From an uncultured Clostridia bacterium (GTDB lineage: Bacteria > Bacillota > Clostridia > Oscillospirales > Oscillospiraceae): 64,000 bases of DNA. Shown here in pieces: positions 25,210 through 34,017 of the stretch (positions within the stretch are counted from its first letter, which is position 1; every line of letters starts with the position of its first letter). Under the pieces are notes generated by a model. The model was not told where the DNA came from. It made no database searches and saw only the letters and a program-made list of their open reading frames with translations. The translations under genes were made by a program, and so were the position numbers. The stretch covers positions 1 to 64,000 of the forward strand of contig CANAZG010000003.1 of assembly GCA_947365965.1 (NCBI GenBank). Direction: 5' to 3'.

Positions 25210-26238
25210 ATGGAGTACGGATACAGTCTGGAGGTGGCCAGCCCGCTGCGCGGCCGGCCCCTGGAGGAGCTGCGGGAATTTCTGGCCAGGGCCGGGCTGG
25301 GCTTTGCCCCGGGGGTGGAGCACACGGCCCTGGTGCGGGACAGCGGGGGCCGGATCGCGGCGTCCGCCTCCCTGGAGGGGAACGTGGTCAAGTGCGTGGC
25401 TGTGGACCCGGCCCTCCAGGGGGAGGGCCTCACGGCCACCCTGCTCACCGCCCTGCGGCAGAAGGCCCTGGCCTCGGGGCGGCGGCGGCTCTTTCTCTAC
25501 ACCAAGCCGGAGAACCGGCCCCAGTTTACAGCCCTGGGTTTCCACGAGGTGGCCCGGGCCGGGGAGGCGGTGCTCATGGAGGACCGGCGGGGCGGGTTTG
25601 ACCAGTGGGCCCAGTCGATTCGGTCCCCGGCGGCCCGGGGGATTGTGGGCGCGGCGGTGCTCAACTGCAACCCCATGACATTGGGACACAGGTACCTCAT
25701 CGAGGAGGCGGCCCAGGCCTGCGGCTTTCTCTACGTGCTGGTGGTCAGCGAGGACCGGAGCGCCGTGCCGGCCGCGGACCGCCGGGCCATTGTGGAGGCG
25801 GTGTGCCGGGACATGCCCAACGTGGCCGTGGCGGGTACGGGGGAGTACCTCATCTCCTCCGCCACCTTCCCGGACTACTTTCTCAAGGACCGGACCCGGG
25901 CGGGGGCGGTGTGGACGGACCTGGACATCGCCGTGTTCTGCCGGCTGGCCCGGACCCTGGGCATCACCCGCCGCTTCGTGGGCAGCGAGCCCTTCTGTCC
26001 GGTGACGGCGGCCTACAACCGGGCCATGGCTGCGGCCCTGCCGGCCCAGGGCGTGGAGCTGGTGGAGCTTGACCGTCTGGAGCGGGGAGGCGCGGCCGTC
26101 AGCGCCACCGCGGTCCGGGAGCTGGTCCGTGCCGGCCGCTGGCGGGAGACGGAGCCGCTGGTGCCGGCGGAGACCTTCGCGTGGATTGCCCGGGAGGAGA
26201 ACCGGCGGCGGCTCCTGGAGCGGATGGGGAGGACGTGA
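25210..26238 (+). CDS. citC: [Citrate (pro-3S)-lyase] ligase (stand-alone)
   Basis: N-terminal GNAT-like half plus cytidylyltransferase-like half (GAAVLNCNPMTLGHRYLIEEAA...SATAVREL). Confidence 0.88.
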   Translation: MEYGYSLEVASPLRGRPLEELREFLARAGLGFAPGVEHTALVRDSGGRIAASASLEGNVVKCVAVDPALQGEGLTATLLTALRQKALASGRRRLFLYTKPENRPQFTALGFHEVARAGEAVLMEDRRGGFDQWAQSIRSPAARGIVGAAVLNCNPMTLGHRYLIEEAAQACGFLYVLVVSEDRSAVPAADRRAIVEAVCRDMPNVAVAGTGEYLISSATFPDYFLKDRTRAGAVWTDLDIAVFCRLARTLGITRRFVGSEPFCPVTAAYNRAMAAALPAQGVELVELDRLERGGAAVSATAVRELVRAGRWRETEPLVPAETFAWIAREENRRRLLERMGRT

Positions 26239-26266
26239 GGGGGCGTTGACTGCCTGACTGGCGCCC

Positions 26267-26333
26267 GCCGGCAGGGGCATCTTTTCTTTGAGACGCTGAG
26301 GACGGCGCATAGCATTCGCTATGCGCCGTCCTT
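26267..26333. repeat. Convergent-gene hairpin repeat, copy 2
   Basis: CCGGCAGGGGCATCTTTTCTTTGAGACGCTGAGGACGGCGCATAGCATTCGCTATGCGCCGTCCTT; 14-bp stem GGACGGCGCATAGC/GCTATGCGCCGTCC. Confidence 0.85.
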
Positions 26334-26555
26334 GATGCTGTCGTCCGTCTCCACCAGCCGGAGGATATCCCCGGGCTGGCAGTCCAGCGCCAGGCAGATC
26401 CGCAGAAGGGTCTCCTTGTTGAACCGGGTGATCCTGTCCTTGTAGTAGGCGTCTATGTTGGGATAGGATACGCCGGACAGCTGTGAGAGGCGGTAGCGGG
26501 TAATATTCTTTTGTGCCAGCTGCTCCGCCAGAGTGACCTTGATTTCCGCGCCCAT
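26319..26555 (-). CDS. XRE-family HTH transcriptional regulator
   Basis: 78 aa; LAQKNITRYRLSQLSGVSYPNIDAYYKDRITRFNKETLLRICLALDCQPGDIL. Confidence 0.88.
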   Translation of the reverse strand: MGAEIKVTLAEQLAQKNITRYRLSQLSGVSYPNIDAYYKDRITRFNKETLLRICLALDCQPGDILRLVETDDSIKDGA

Positions 26556-26669
26556 GATACCCCCACTGTTGTCGCTGTAGTCAGTATATGATATATATTA
26601 TAGAAAATACATAGTTTTGGCAATTCTCATTAGACAGTATATATTGCATATAATATATATCCGGATATC

Positions 26670-26698
26670 TTGACACTTCATGCGTAATATGGTATAGT
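26670..26698 (+). promoter_or_regulatory. Predicted sigma-A promoter for LytTR response regulator
   Basis: TTGACA-17 nt-TATAGT. Confidence 0.7.
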
Positions 26699-26783
26699 TT
26701 TTGTATTAAAATGGTAGTTTTTGAAACTTTTGCGAAATATTTGTAGTATTTTGCGCAAAATCTGTACAGAGGTGAATAAATCT

Positions 26784-27530
26784 ATGTTGAAGCTGGCCCT
26801 GTGTGATGACGAGGCGGAGCAGCGCGCTGCGGTGAGCAAGATGCTGCGGGAGTATGCGGCCCTGCGCCCGGAGCTCACCGTGAAGCTGTCCGTCTTCTCC
26901 TCCGGTCTGGAACTGCTGTCTGCGGCGGAGGAGGAGCACTTTGACCTGTATGTGCTGGATGTGGTGATGCCTGGTCTGTCCGGCATTGATCTGGGGGTAA
27001 AGCTGCGGGAGCTGGGCCGCTATGGGGCTATCGTCTACCTCTCCATCTCCCCGGAGTACGCGGTGGAGTCCTACGCCGCCCGGGCCTTCTACTATCTGAT
27101 GAAGCCTGTGGATCCCGCCAAGCTCTTCCATGTGCTGGATCAGGCCGCCGCCTCCCTGGAGAAGCAGAAGGCCTCCTGCGTGACGGTCAAGACCCGGGAG
27201 GGACTGGTGCTGGTGCCCCTGGACCGGATCATGTACGTGGAGCTGAACAACCGGGCCGTGCGCTACCACCTGTCCAACAACACCATGGTGGACAGCCTCA
27301 CCGTGCGCACCTCCTTTCAGGAGGAGACGGCCCAGCTGCTCAGCGACGCCCGGTTCTTCCAGAGCGGGGCCAGCTTTGCGGTGAATCTGTACTACGTCTC
27401 GGCTGTGGAGCGAAGCTCCCTGCGGATGGATAACGGGGATCGGGTCCCCCTGGCCCGGGGCCGCGCCGCCCTGGTGAAGCAGCGGTGGAGCGACTACTGG
27501 CTGGACGGCCAGTCGGAGGAGCCGAGGTAA
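26784..27530 (+). CDS. LytTR-family response regulator (AgrA-like)
   Basis: Receiver LALCDDEAEQRAAV..FDLYVLDVVMPGLSGID; LytTR ..DRIMYVELNNRAVRYHL..ARFFQSGASFAVNLYYV. Confidence 0.9.
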   Translation: MLKLALCDDEAEQRAAVSKMLREYAALRPELTVKLSVFSSGLELLSAAEEEHFDLYVLDVVMPGLSGIDLGVKLRELGRYGAIVYLSISPEYAVESYAARAFYYLMKPVDPAKLFHVLDQAAASLEKQKASCVTVKTREGLVLVPLDRIMYVELNNRAVRYHLSNNTMVDSLTVRTSFQEETAQLLSDARFFQSGASFAVNLYYVSAVERSSLRMDNGDRVPLARGRAALVKQRWSDYWLDGQSEEPR

Positions 27531-27652
27531 GGCGATTCGCCGGCCGTTTTTTTGTCACCAACGGATTTCCCCGTTTTCCCCAAAAGCTTCCTTGTAAAAC
27601 CGTGGAAACTGTGGTATACTCCCCCTATCCAATCATCCGGGAGGTACTGGGA

Positions 27653-27814
27653 ATGGAACCTGTATGCTACACGGTGCAGACCGTCAACGGCGACTACGCC
27701 TACCTGCTCAGCGACAGCGGCGTGGAGAACCAGGTGGCCATGTTTCTGCTGCCCGAGGGCACGGACGTGGGCAGCCGCCTCCTGTGGGAGAACTTCGAGT
27801 GGACCCTGCTGTAA
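27653..27814 (+). CDS. Conserved-looking small protein of unknown function (53 aa)
   Basis: MEPVCYTVQTVNGDYAYLLSDSGVENQVAMFLLPEGTDVGSRLLWENFEWTLL; GGGAGG SD upstream of the internal ATG. Confidence 0.6.
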   Translation: MEPVCYTVQTVNGDYAYLLSDSGVENQVAMFLLPEGTDVGSRLLWENFEWTLL

Positions 27815-27872
27815 TGTAAGGGTCCCTTTGGACGGCGCCCCCGGCGGGGCCGCCGCAGGAGAGGAGCACGGT

Positions 27873-28637
27873 ATGCTGGAGCGGATCACTGCAATTGTAA
27901 AGGAGGCGGCCCAGATCGTCCTGGCCGCCAGGGACGTCCAGTCCCAGACCCATGAAAAGACCTCCGCCGCCGATCTGGTGACGGCGTATGATCTGGCGGT
28001 GGAGCGGTTTCTGAAGGAGAAGCTGCCCCCTCTGGTCCCGGGGTCTGTCTTCTTTGGCGAGGAGGAGACGGAGAACGCCGACCCCAGCCGGGGGTGGGCT
28101 TTTATTGTGGACCCCATCGACGGCACCACCAACTTTGTCCGGGAGCTCCGCCAGAGCGCCATCTCCGTGGCCCTGGCCAAGGACGGCGCGGTGGAGTACG
28201 GCGTGGTCTACGACCTCTATAAGGACGAGCTGTTCTCCGCCCGGCGGGGCGGCGGCGCGTTCCTCAACGGCAGGCCCATCCACGTCAGTGAGCGCCCCCT
28301 GTCCCAGGGGGTGTTCGGCATGGGCACCGCCATCTACAAGCGGGAGTACCTGGAGCCCACCATGCGTCTGACGGAGCAGCTCTTCCGCCGCAGCTGCGAC
28401 TTCCGCCGTCTGGGCTCGGCGGCCCTGGACCTGTGCAACGTGGCCTGCGGCCGCACGGAGGTGTTCTTTGAGTACAGCCTTTGCCCCTGGGACTACGCGG
28501 CGGGGAGCCTGTTGGTGTGCGAGGCCGGGGGGAAGATCTGCACCCTGGAGGGGAAGCCCCTGCCCATTGTGGAGCGGAGCAGCGCCTGGGCCAGCAATCT
28601 GGTGAACTGGGACGTCCTGCGGGAGCTGGAGGTCTGA
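27873..28637 (+). CDS. Inositol monophosphatase family protein
   Basis: FFGEEETEN, FIVDPIDGTTNFVREL, WDYAAGSLLVCEAGG motifs. Confidence 0.93.
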   Translation: MLERITAIVKEAAQIVLAARDVQSQTHEKTSAADLVTAYDLAVERFLKEKLPPLVPGSVFFGEEETENADPSRGWAFIVDPIDGTTNFVRELRQSAISVALAKDGAVEYGVVYDLYKDELFSARRGGGAFLNGRPIHVSERPLSQGVFGMGTAIYKREYLEPTMRLTEQLFRRSCDFRRLGSAALDLCNVACGRTEVFFEYSLCPWDYAAGSLLVCEAGGKICTLEGKPLPIVERSSAWASNLVNWDVLRELEV

Positions 28638-28641
28638 CGCC

Positions 28642-29136
28642 ATGCCCTATCTGCTGACCATCCTCCTGTGCGTGGCCGCCGATCAGGCGGTGAAATACTA
28701 CGTGGTCACCCATCTGGCCCTCTACGAGAGCGCCCCCCTGCTGCCGGGGCTGGTGGAGCTGTACTACATCCGCAACACCGGCGGCGGCTTCTCCATCCTC
28801 TCCGGCTACACCTGGCTCCTCACCCTCCTGACGGCGGCGGTGATGGTTGTCGTGGCACTGCTGCTGGCCCGGAGGACCTTCCCCCACCCCCTGGCCATGT
28901 GGACGCTGACGGCCATTCTGGGGGGCGGGCTGGGGAACCTCATCGATCGGGTGCGTCTGGGCTATGTGGTGGACATGTTCAACTTCCAGTTCATGAGCTA
29001 TCCGGTGTTCAACGTGGCGGACATCCTGGTGGTCTGCGGGACCATCGGCTTTGCGGCCTACTATCTGCTGCTCCACGACAGGGTGGCAAAAAAGGAGAAG
29101 GACCATGGGACGGACCAGCCTGACGGCGGCCAGTGA
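28642..29136 (+). CDS. lspA: Signal peptidase II
   Basis: DQAVKYYV, IRNTGGGFSIL, GGGLGNLIDRVRLGYVVDMFNF, VFNVADILV. Confidence 0.95.
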   Translation: MPYLLTILLCVAADQAVKYYVVTHLALYESAPLLPGLVELYYIRNTGGGFSILSGYTWLLTLLTAAVMVVVALLLARRTFPHPLAMWTLTAILGGGLGNLIDRVRLGYVVDMFNFQFMSYPVFNVADILVVCGTIGFAAYYLLLHDRVAKKEKDHGTDQPDGGQ

Positions 29137-30019
29137 GGACCGGGGGGCCCGGCTGGACAGCTTCCTGGCCGGCCGCATCCCGGAGCTGACCCGCTCCGCC
29201 GCGGCGCGGCTCATCGAAGCCGGCCGGGTGACGGTGGCGGGACGGACCGCCGCCAAGAGCTGCCGCCTGGAGGGCGGGGAGCTGGTGGAGGCGGAGCTGC
29301 CGGACCCGGAGCCAACCCAGGCCCTGCCCCAGGACATCCCCCTGGACGTGGTGTATGAGGACGAGGACGTAATTGTGGTGAACAAGCCGGCGGGGCTGGT
29401 GGTCCACCCGGCCCCGGGCCACCCGGACGGCACCCTGGTTAACGCCCTGCTCCACCACTGCGGCAGCAGCCTCAGCGGCATTGGAGGGGAGCTGCGGCCG
29501 GGGATTGTCCACCGGATTGACCGGGACACCAGCGGCCTCATCATCGCGGCCAAGAACGACGCCGCCCATCAGGCCCTCTCCGCCCAGCTCCAGGACCACA
29601 CCCTGGCCCGGACCTATGAGGCCGTGGTGGTGGGGAACCTCCGGGAGGACCGGGGGACTGTGGACGCGCCCATCGGCCGCCACCACACAGACCGGAAGAA
29701 GATGGCCGTCACGGACCGGGGGGGCCGCAGGGCGGTGACCCACTGGGAGGTCCTGGAGCGGTTCCAGGGCTTCACCCATGTCCGCTGCCGGCTGGAGACC
29801 GGGCGCACCCACCAGATCCGGGTCCACATGGCCTACCTGGGCCACCCCATCTGCGGGGACACGGTCTATGGGGCCAGGAAACCGGCGCCGGGCCTGACCG
29901 GCCAATGCCTCCACGCGGTAGGGCTGCGGTTCATCCACCCCAGGACCGGGGAGGCGGTGGAGCTGTCCTGCCCGCTGAATGAGGAGTTCATAGCCCTGCT
30001 GGAGAAGCTGCGGAAGTGA
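29105..30019 (+). CDS. rluD: RluA/RluD family 23S rRNA pseudouridine synthase
   Basis: S4 domain; NKPAGLVVHPAPGH; GIVHRIDRDTSGLIIAAKND; ETGRTHQIRVHMAYLGHPI. Confidence 0.93.
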   Translation: MGRTSLTAASEDRGARLDSFLAGRIPELTRSAAARLIEAGRVTVAGRTAAKSCRLEGGELVEAELPDPEPTQALPQDIPLDVVYEDEDVIVVNKPAGLVVHPAPGHPDGTLVNALLHHCGSSLSGIGGELRPGIVHRIDRDTSGLIIAAKNDAAHQALSAQLQDHTLARTYEAVVVGNLREDRGTVDAPIGRHHTDRKKMAVTDRGGRRAVTHWEVLERFQGFTHVRCRLETGRTHQIRVHMAYLGHPICGDTVYGARKPAPGLTGQCLHAVGLRFIHPRTGEAVELSCPLNEEFIALLEKLRK

Positions 30020-30029
30020 GAATACAAAA

Positions 30030-30066
30030 ACATCCCGGGGCCGCTGTACAGCGGCCCCGGGATGTT
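30030..30066. terminator. Bidirectional terminator between rluD and MCP gene
   Basis: ACATCCCGGGGCCGCT-GTACA-GCGGCCCCGGGATGT, A run before and TTTCTCCTTTTT after. Confidence 0.85.
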
Positions 30067-30084
30067 TCTCCTTTTTATCTCTTC

Positions 30085-32130
30085 TCAGGTTCTGTCGGCT
30101 ATACGAAACCGGCTGATAAGGCTGTTGAGCATCCGCGCCTGCCCGGACAGCTCCTTGGAGACCGCCGCGCTCTTCTCCGCAGCGGAGGAGTTGGACTGGA
30201 CGACTGTGGAGATCTCCTTGATGCCCGTCTCCACAGAGACGATCATCTCCGACTGCTGGACGCTGGCGGCGGCGATCTCATCCATCAGCTTCTTGATGGA
30301 CTGGACGCACTGGTTGATGTCCGCCATGGCGGAGACCGCCAGGCCGGTGGATTCCGTACCCGATTTGACCGCCTGGATGGAGCGGTTAATCAGGTTGTTG
30401 GTGTTCTGAACCGCCTCACCGGATTTGGCCGCCAGATTCCGCACCTCGTCCGCCACCACGGAGAACCCCTTCCCCGCCGCGCCGGCCCGGGCCGCCTCCA
30501 CAGAGGCGTTCAGCGCCAGGATGTTGGTCTGGAAGGCGATGTCCTCGATGTCCTTGATGATGGTGACGATCTGGGCCGAGGAGCGGTCAATGTTCCTGGT
30601 GGCCTCGCTGAGCTGATCCATCTTGGTGTCCGCCTCCGCGGCGCAGCCGGTGGCCTTGTCCACCAGCTCCTGGGCGCTGCCGCAGCGGACGGTGCTGTCC
30701 TGGAGCTGGGAGGTCATGTCGGTGATGTTGGAGAGCAGCCCCTGGATGGAGACCGCCTGCTCCATGGTGCCCTGGGACAGGGCCTGGGCCCCTGTGGACA
30801 CCTGGTCCGCGCTGGTGTCCACCTCCCGGGCCACCTGGGAGATATCCCGGATCACCCGGATCAGGTTGGCGTGGACGGACTGGAGGCTCCGGAACAGGTC
30901 CCGGAAGTCGCCGATGTAGTAGTCCTCGTTGGCCACCACGTCCACGGCCAGATTGCCGTCCGCCATCTCCCCCAGGATCCGGCTCACATCATCAATGGTC
31001 TTGCGCAGGCTGCCGCAGACCCGGTTGGTGGTCTCGGCGATCATGCCGATCTCATCCTGCCGGCCGTAGAAGGGCTCCAGCTCCGCCCCCGCCGAGAGGT
31101 TCAGATCCCCCAGGCGGTTGATAGCCCGCTCCACGGCCATCAGCTCCCTGCCCTCCCGGCGGAGGATGAGGAGGGTGATTAGGATAATGGCAGCGGCCAT
31201 GGCAGCGCACAGAAGGCCCACCACCACCCGCACCGCAGTGACGGATCCGTAGACCTCCGCAGCGCTGTCTCGAACCATGAAGACCCAGCCCCGGTCCTTG
31301 AGATATTTGTACACCACCAGCTGGTTGTCCCCGTTCTCATCCCGGTAGGAGTGCGTACCGGCCTGGGTGCCGTCCTCCGTCTGGAGCCGCTGGATGATCT
31401 CCAGATATCCGGCGTCGGTGGTCTTGGTGTTCAGAAGGGCATCGTCGTCGTGGTACAGGTAGACCCCGGTGTCCGCGCTCAAGAATACGTATTCACTGTC
31501 CGGAAGACCACGGATATTCAGGTTGAGCAGCGCGTCCATCAGGTGGCTGGCATACACGCCCGCCCCCACGTAGCCGATGCACTGGCGGCCGTCGAATATG
31601 GGGTAGTACATGGAAATAATCATGCTGCCGGTGCCGGGGGACTTCATGATGCCCAGGTTTGTCAGCTGGGGCTGGGCGAGGATGGTGTCCTGAAAGGACC
31701 GGAGGGAGTCGCCGTTGCGGGTGGTGATCCCGATGGCCCCCTGGGAGGTGTGGGTCAGCACGTAGGTCTCCGGTGTGGCGATATAGAGGCCCTCAAAGAT
31801 GCCCTTGACGGAGGCGAAAGCCTCGGTGTACTCCTGGGCCCGGGCCAGCAGCGTGGGGTCCTGGGGGGAGAGGAGCAGCTGGCGAACCTCGTCGCCCAGG
31901 GCGAAAGCGGACATATATTCCTCTGCGGAGGCCACGTACTCGTTGATAATCGCGGCCCGGGCCTCCACAGCGTCGGTCATCTGGTTGGTGATGTGGTTTT
32001 TCACCATGGATGCGGTGTTGGTGGAAACGACGATCCAGAGAAAAAGCATTCCGATCAGGGTGATTGCGGTTGTGATGATGCTGATTCGCGTAGCAAGCCG
32101 TTTGTTCGCAAGCAGTCGCATAGACGACAC
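30085..32130 (-). CDS. Methyl-accepting chemotaxis protein (dCache sensor)
   Basis: 681 aa; N-terminal TM, HAMP-like, [44 protein letters not shown]. Confidence 0.95.
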   Translation of the reverse strand: MSSMRLLANKRLATRISIITTAITLIGMLFLWIVVSTNTASMVKNHITNQMTDAVEARAAIINEYVASAEEYMSAFALGDEVRQLLLSPQDPTLLARAQEYTEAFASVKGIFEGLYIATPETYVLTHTSQGAIGITTRNGDSLRSFQDTILAQPQLTNLGIMKSPGTGSMIISMYYPIFDGRQCIGYVGAGVYASHLMDALLNLNIRGLPDSEYVFLSADTGVYLYHDDDALLNTKTTDAGYLEIIQRLQTEDGTQAGTHSYRDENGDNQLVVYKYLKDRGWVFMVRDSAAEVYGSVTAVRVVVGLLCAAMAAAIILITLLILRREGRELMAVERAINRLGDLNLSAGAELEPFYGRQDEIGMIAETTNRVCGSLRKTIDDVSRILGEMADGNLAVDVVANEDYYIGDFRDLFRSLQSVHANLIRVIRDISQVAREVDTSADQVSTGAQALSQGTMEQAVSIQGLLSNITDMTSQLQDSTVRCGSAQELVDKATGCAAEADTKMDQLSEATRNIDRSSAQIVTIIKDIEDIAFQTNILALNASVEAARAGAAGKGFSVVADEVRNLAAKSGEAVQNTNNLINRSIQAVKSGTESTGLAVSAMADINQCVQSIKKLMDEIAAASVQQSEMIVSVETGIKEISTVVQSNSSAAEKSAAVSKELSGQARMLNSLISRFRIADRT

Positions 32131-32454
32131 TCCTCCACTTAAAATTAAGGAATGGCCTGCCCCCTGGGAGACCTGTATGCGGGCTGCCGCCAGGGGCCGG
32201 GCTTTTTGCGGTAAAAATTATAGCACACTGCATTTCATCTGTCGAGGGGTGATTGTACACAAAAAGGGAAAAATGGGGGAGCCCAGTCAGACGGGAGGCA
32301 GGGGCGATCTGCTGCTGAATACTGCCGAGGGCTTACGGGGCGAGCAATGTCCCGCCCTGCATATGCTGGTGGGAGCCGATAGATTCTGGTGCGCCTCTGC
32401 TTATTGAGCAAAGGAGTATGTCAAAAAAGAGAAAAATGAGACGGTATGAATCGA

Positions 32455-32497
32455 AAAAAGAAAAATCCCTCAAAGCCTTGCGGCTCTAAGAGATTTT
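32455..32497 (-). terminator. Terminator downstream of tRNA-Val
   Basis: On -: AAAATCTCTTAGAGCCGCAAGGCTTTGAGGGATTTTTCTTTTTTC. Confidence 0.75.
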
Positions 32498-32499
32498 CA

Positions 32500-32576
32500 T
32501 GGTGGACGCTAACGGACTTGAACCGCTGACCCCCTGCACGTCAAGCAGGTGCTCTAGCCAGCTGAGCTAAGCGTCC
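32500..32576 (-). tRNA. tRNA-Val (anticodon GAC), CCA encoded
   Basis: GGACGCTTAGCTCAGCTGGCTAGAGCACCTGCTTGACGTGCAGGGGGTCAGCGGTTCAAGTCCGTTAGCGTCCACCA; cloverleaf with CCTGC-TTGACGT-GCAGG anticodon arm. Confidence 0.95.
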
Positions 32577-32713
32577 ATGCGTTATGCACTTATTATACTT
32601 CACAAGTTACTATTTGTCAAGCTTTTGACTGCAAATTTTTAGCGCAGGAAAATTTTACTACATAAACCACAGCTGCGCCCCCAGCTCCCGGCTCTTATTT
32701 ATACACTTTAGAT

Positions 32714-32753
32714 CAAAAAACAGGCGGACGTGTTGGGTGCAATACGTCCGCCT
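32714..32753 (-). terminator. Rho-independent terminator after rodA
   Basis: On -: AGGCGGACGT-loop-ACGTCCGCCTGTTTTTTG. Confidence 0.85.
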
Positions 32754-32785
32754 TATTGAAAAGCTGGAAGTCCGCCCACCCCCCG

Positions 32786-33949
32786 CTACGTCATCCGCAG
32801 CCAGTCCGGCAGCGTCCGGCCCCGGACGCCGGAGACGATGCCCATGGCGGCGAAGAGGGACAGGATGGAGCTGCCGCCGTAGCTGAAAAAGGGCAGGGTC
32901 AGGCCGATGACCGGCATGACAAACAGGCACATGCCGATATTCTCCACGGTCTGGAAGATCAGCATGGTGCCGAAGCCCACGCAGATGAGCGCGTCCATGG
33001 AGCTCTTGGCCACCCGGGCGGTCTGGAAGCAGCGGTATACCACCAGAAACTCCAGCACGATCACCACCATGCACCCCACCATGCCCAGCTCCTCGCCGCA
33101 CACGCAGAAGATGAAGTCCGTCTGCCGGGCCGGGAGACTGCCCTCGCCCCCCTGGGTCTGGATGCCCTGAAAGAGGCCCTGGCCGAAGAGGCCGCCGCTG
33201 CCCAGGGCCAGCAGGCCCCGGCTCTGCTGGTAGCCCACGCCGCCGGGGCTGTAGCTGTGGTCCAAAATCACGTGGAATCGGTCCATCCAGTACTTAGGCA
33301 GCTTCTCAAACACCGCCAGCAGGCCGATGCCCACCCCCAGGGAGCCGATGGCCAGGGCGAACCAGTACCAGGCCAGCCCGGCGGCCAGCGCCATGCCCAT
33401 ATAGATGATGGGATACATCATGCCGCTGCCCGCGTCGCTGGACAGGACAAAAATCCACGCGAACATGAACAGGGCGTGGGCCGCGGGCCAGAAGAGGGAC
33501 CCGAATCCCCGCATCCGCCGGTTGTCCCGGAACCAGGCGATCTGCCGGGCCAGCAGCACCGTAAAGGTCAGACGCACGATTTCCGCCGGCTGGATCATCA
33601 TGGGCAGGCCCACGTAGATCCAGGAGCGGTTGCCGTAGGCCTCCCGGCCCAGGGGGGTGCGCAGCAGGGCGATGAAGCCGATGTCAAAGAGCAGAAACAG
33701 CCACCACTTCTCCGCGAAGTGCTCCATGTCCACGTTGGAGAAGATGAAGTAGGCCGCCACCCCCATGACCGCTCCGGCGGACTGGATCAGCACCCGCTTC
33801 ACCTGCTCCGCCAGCCCCAGATAGCCGGTGGCGCTGGCGATGAGCACGACGCCGAAGGCCGTGCACACCAGACACAGCCCCAGCAGGACCATGTCCGCCT
33901 TTTTTACAATGTATTTCACGGCCCCCAGCAGCCGGTTCAGGATGGTCAC
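32786..33949 (-). CDS. rodA: FtsW/RodA/SpoVE family SEDS protein (RodA-like)
   Basis: IASATGYLGL..., GSGMMYPIIYMGMALAAG, TDFIFCVCGEELGMVG, GLTLPFFSYGGSSIL. Confidence 0.9.
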   Translation of the reverse strand: MTILNRLLGAVKYIVKKADMVLLGLCLVCTAFGVVLIASATGYLGLAEQVKRVLIQSAGAVMGVAAYFIFSNVDMEHFAEKWWLFLLFDIGFIALLRTPLGREAYGNRSWIYVGLPMMIQPAEIVRLTFTVLLARQIAWFRDNRRMRGFGSLFWPAAHALFMFAWIFVLSSDAGSGMMYPIIYMGMALAAGLAWYWFALAIGSLGVGIGLLAVFEKLPKYWMDRFHVILDHSYSPGGVGYQQSRGLLALGSGGLFGQGLFQGIQTQGGEGSLPARQTDFIFCVCGEELGMVGCMVVIVLEFLVVYRCFQTARVAKSSMDALICVGFGTMLIFQTVENIGMCLFVMPVIGLTLPFFSYGGSSILSLFAAMGIVSGVRGRTLPDWLRMT

Positions 33950-34017
33950 AGCGTTGCCCTCCAGAGAGATTTTCCCTGTTAGTCTACCACAGGACCGGAC
34001 TTCTGTAAACCTCGAAT

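Noticed and set aside
32333-32500. Possible integrated-element remnant next to tRNA-Val
   Set aside because: No integrase, no tRNA 3'-end duplication seen; the hairpin is better explained as the tRNA terminator.
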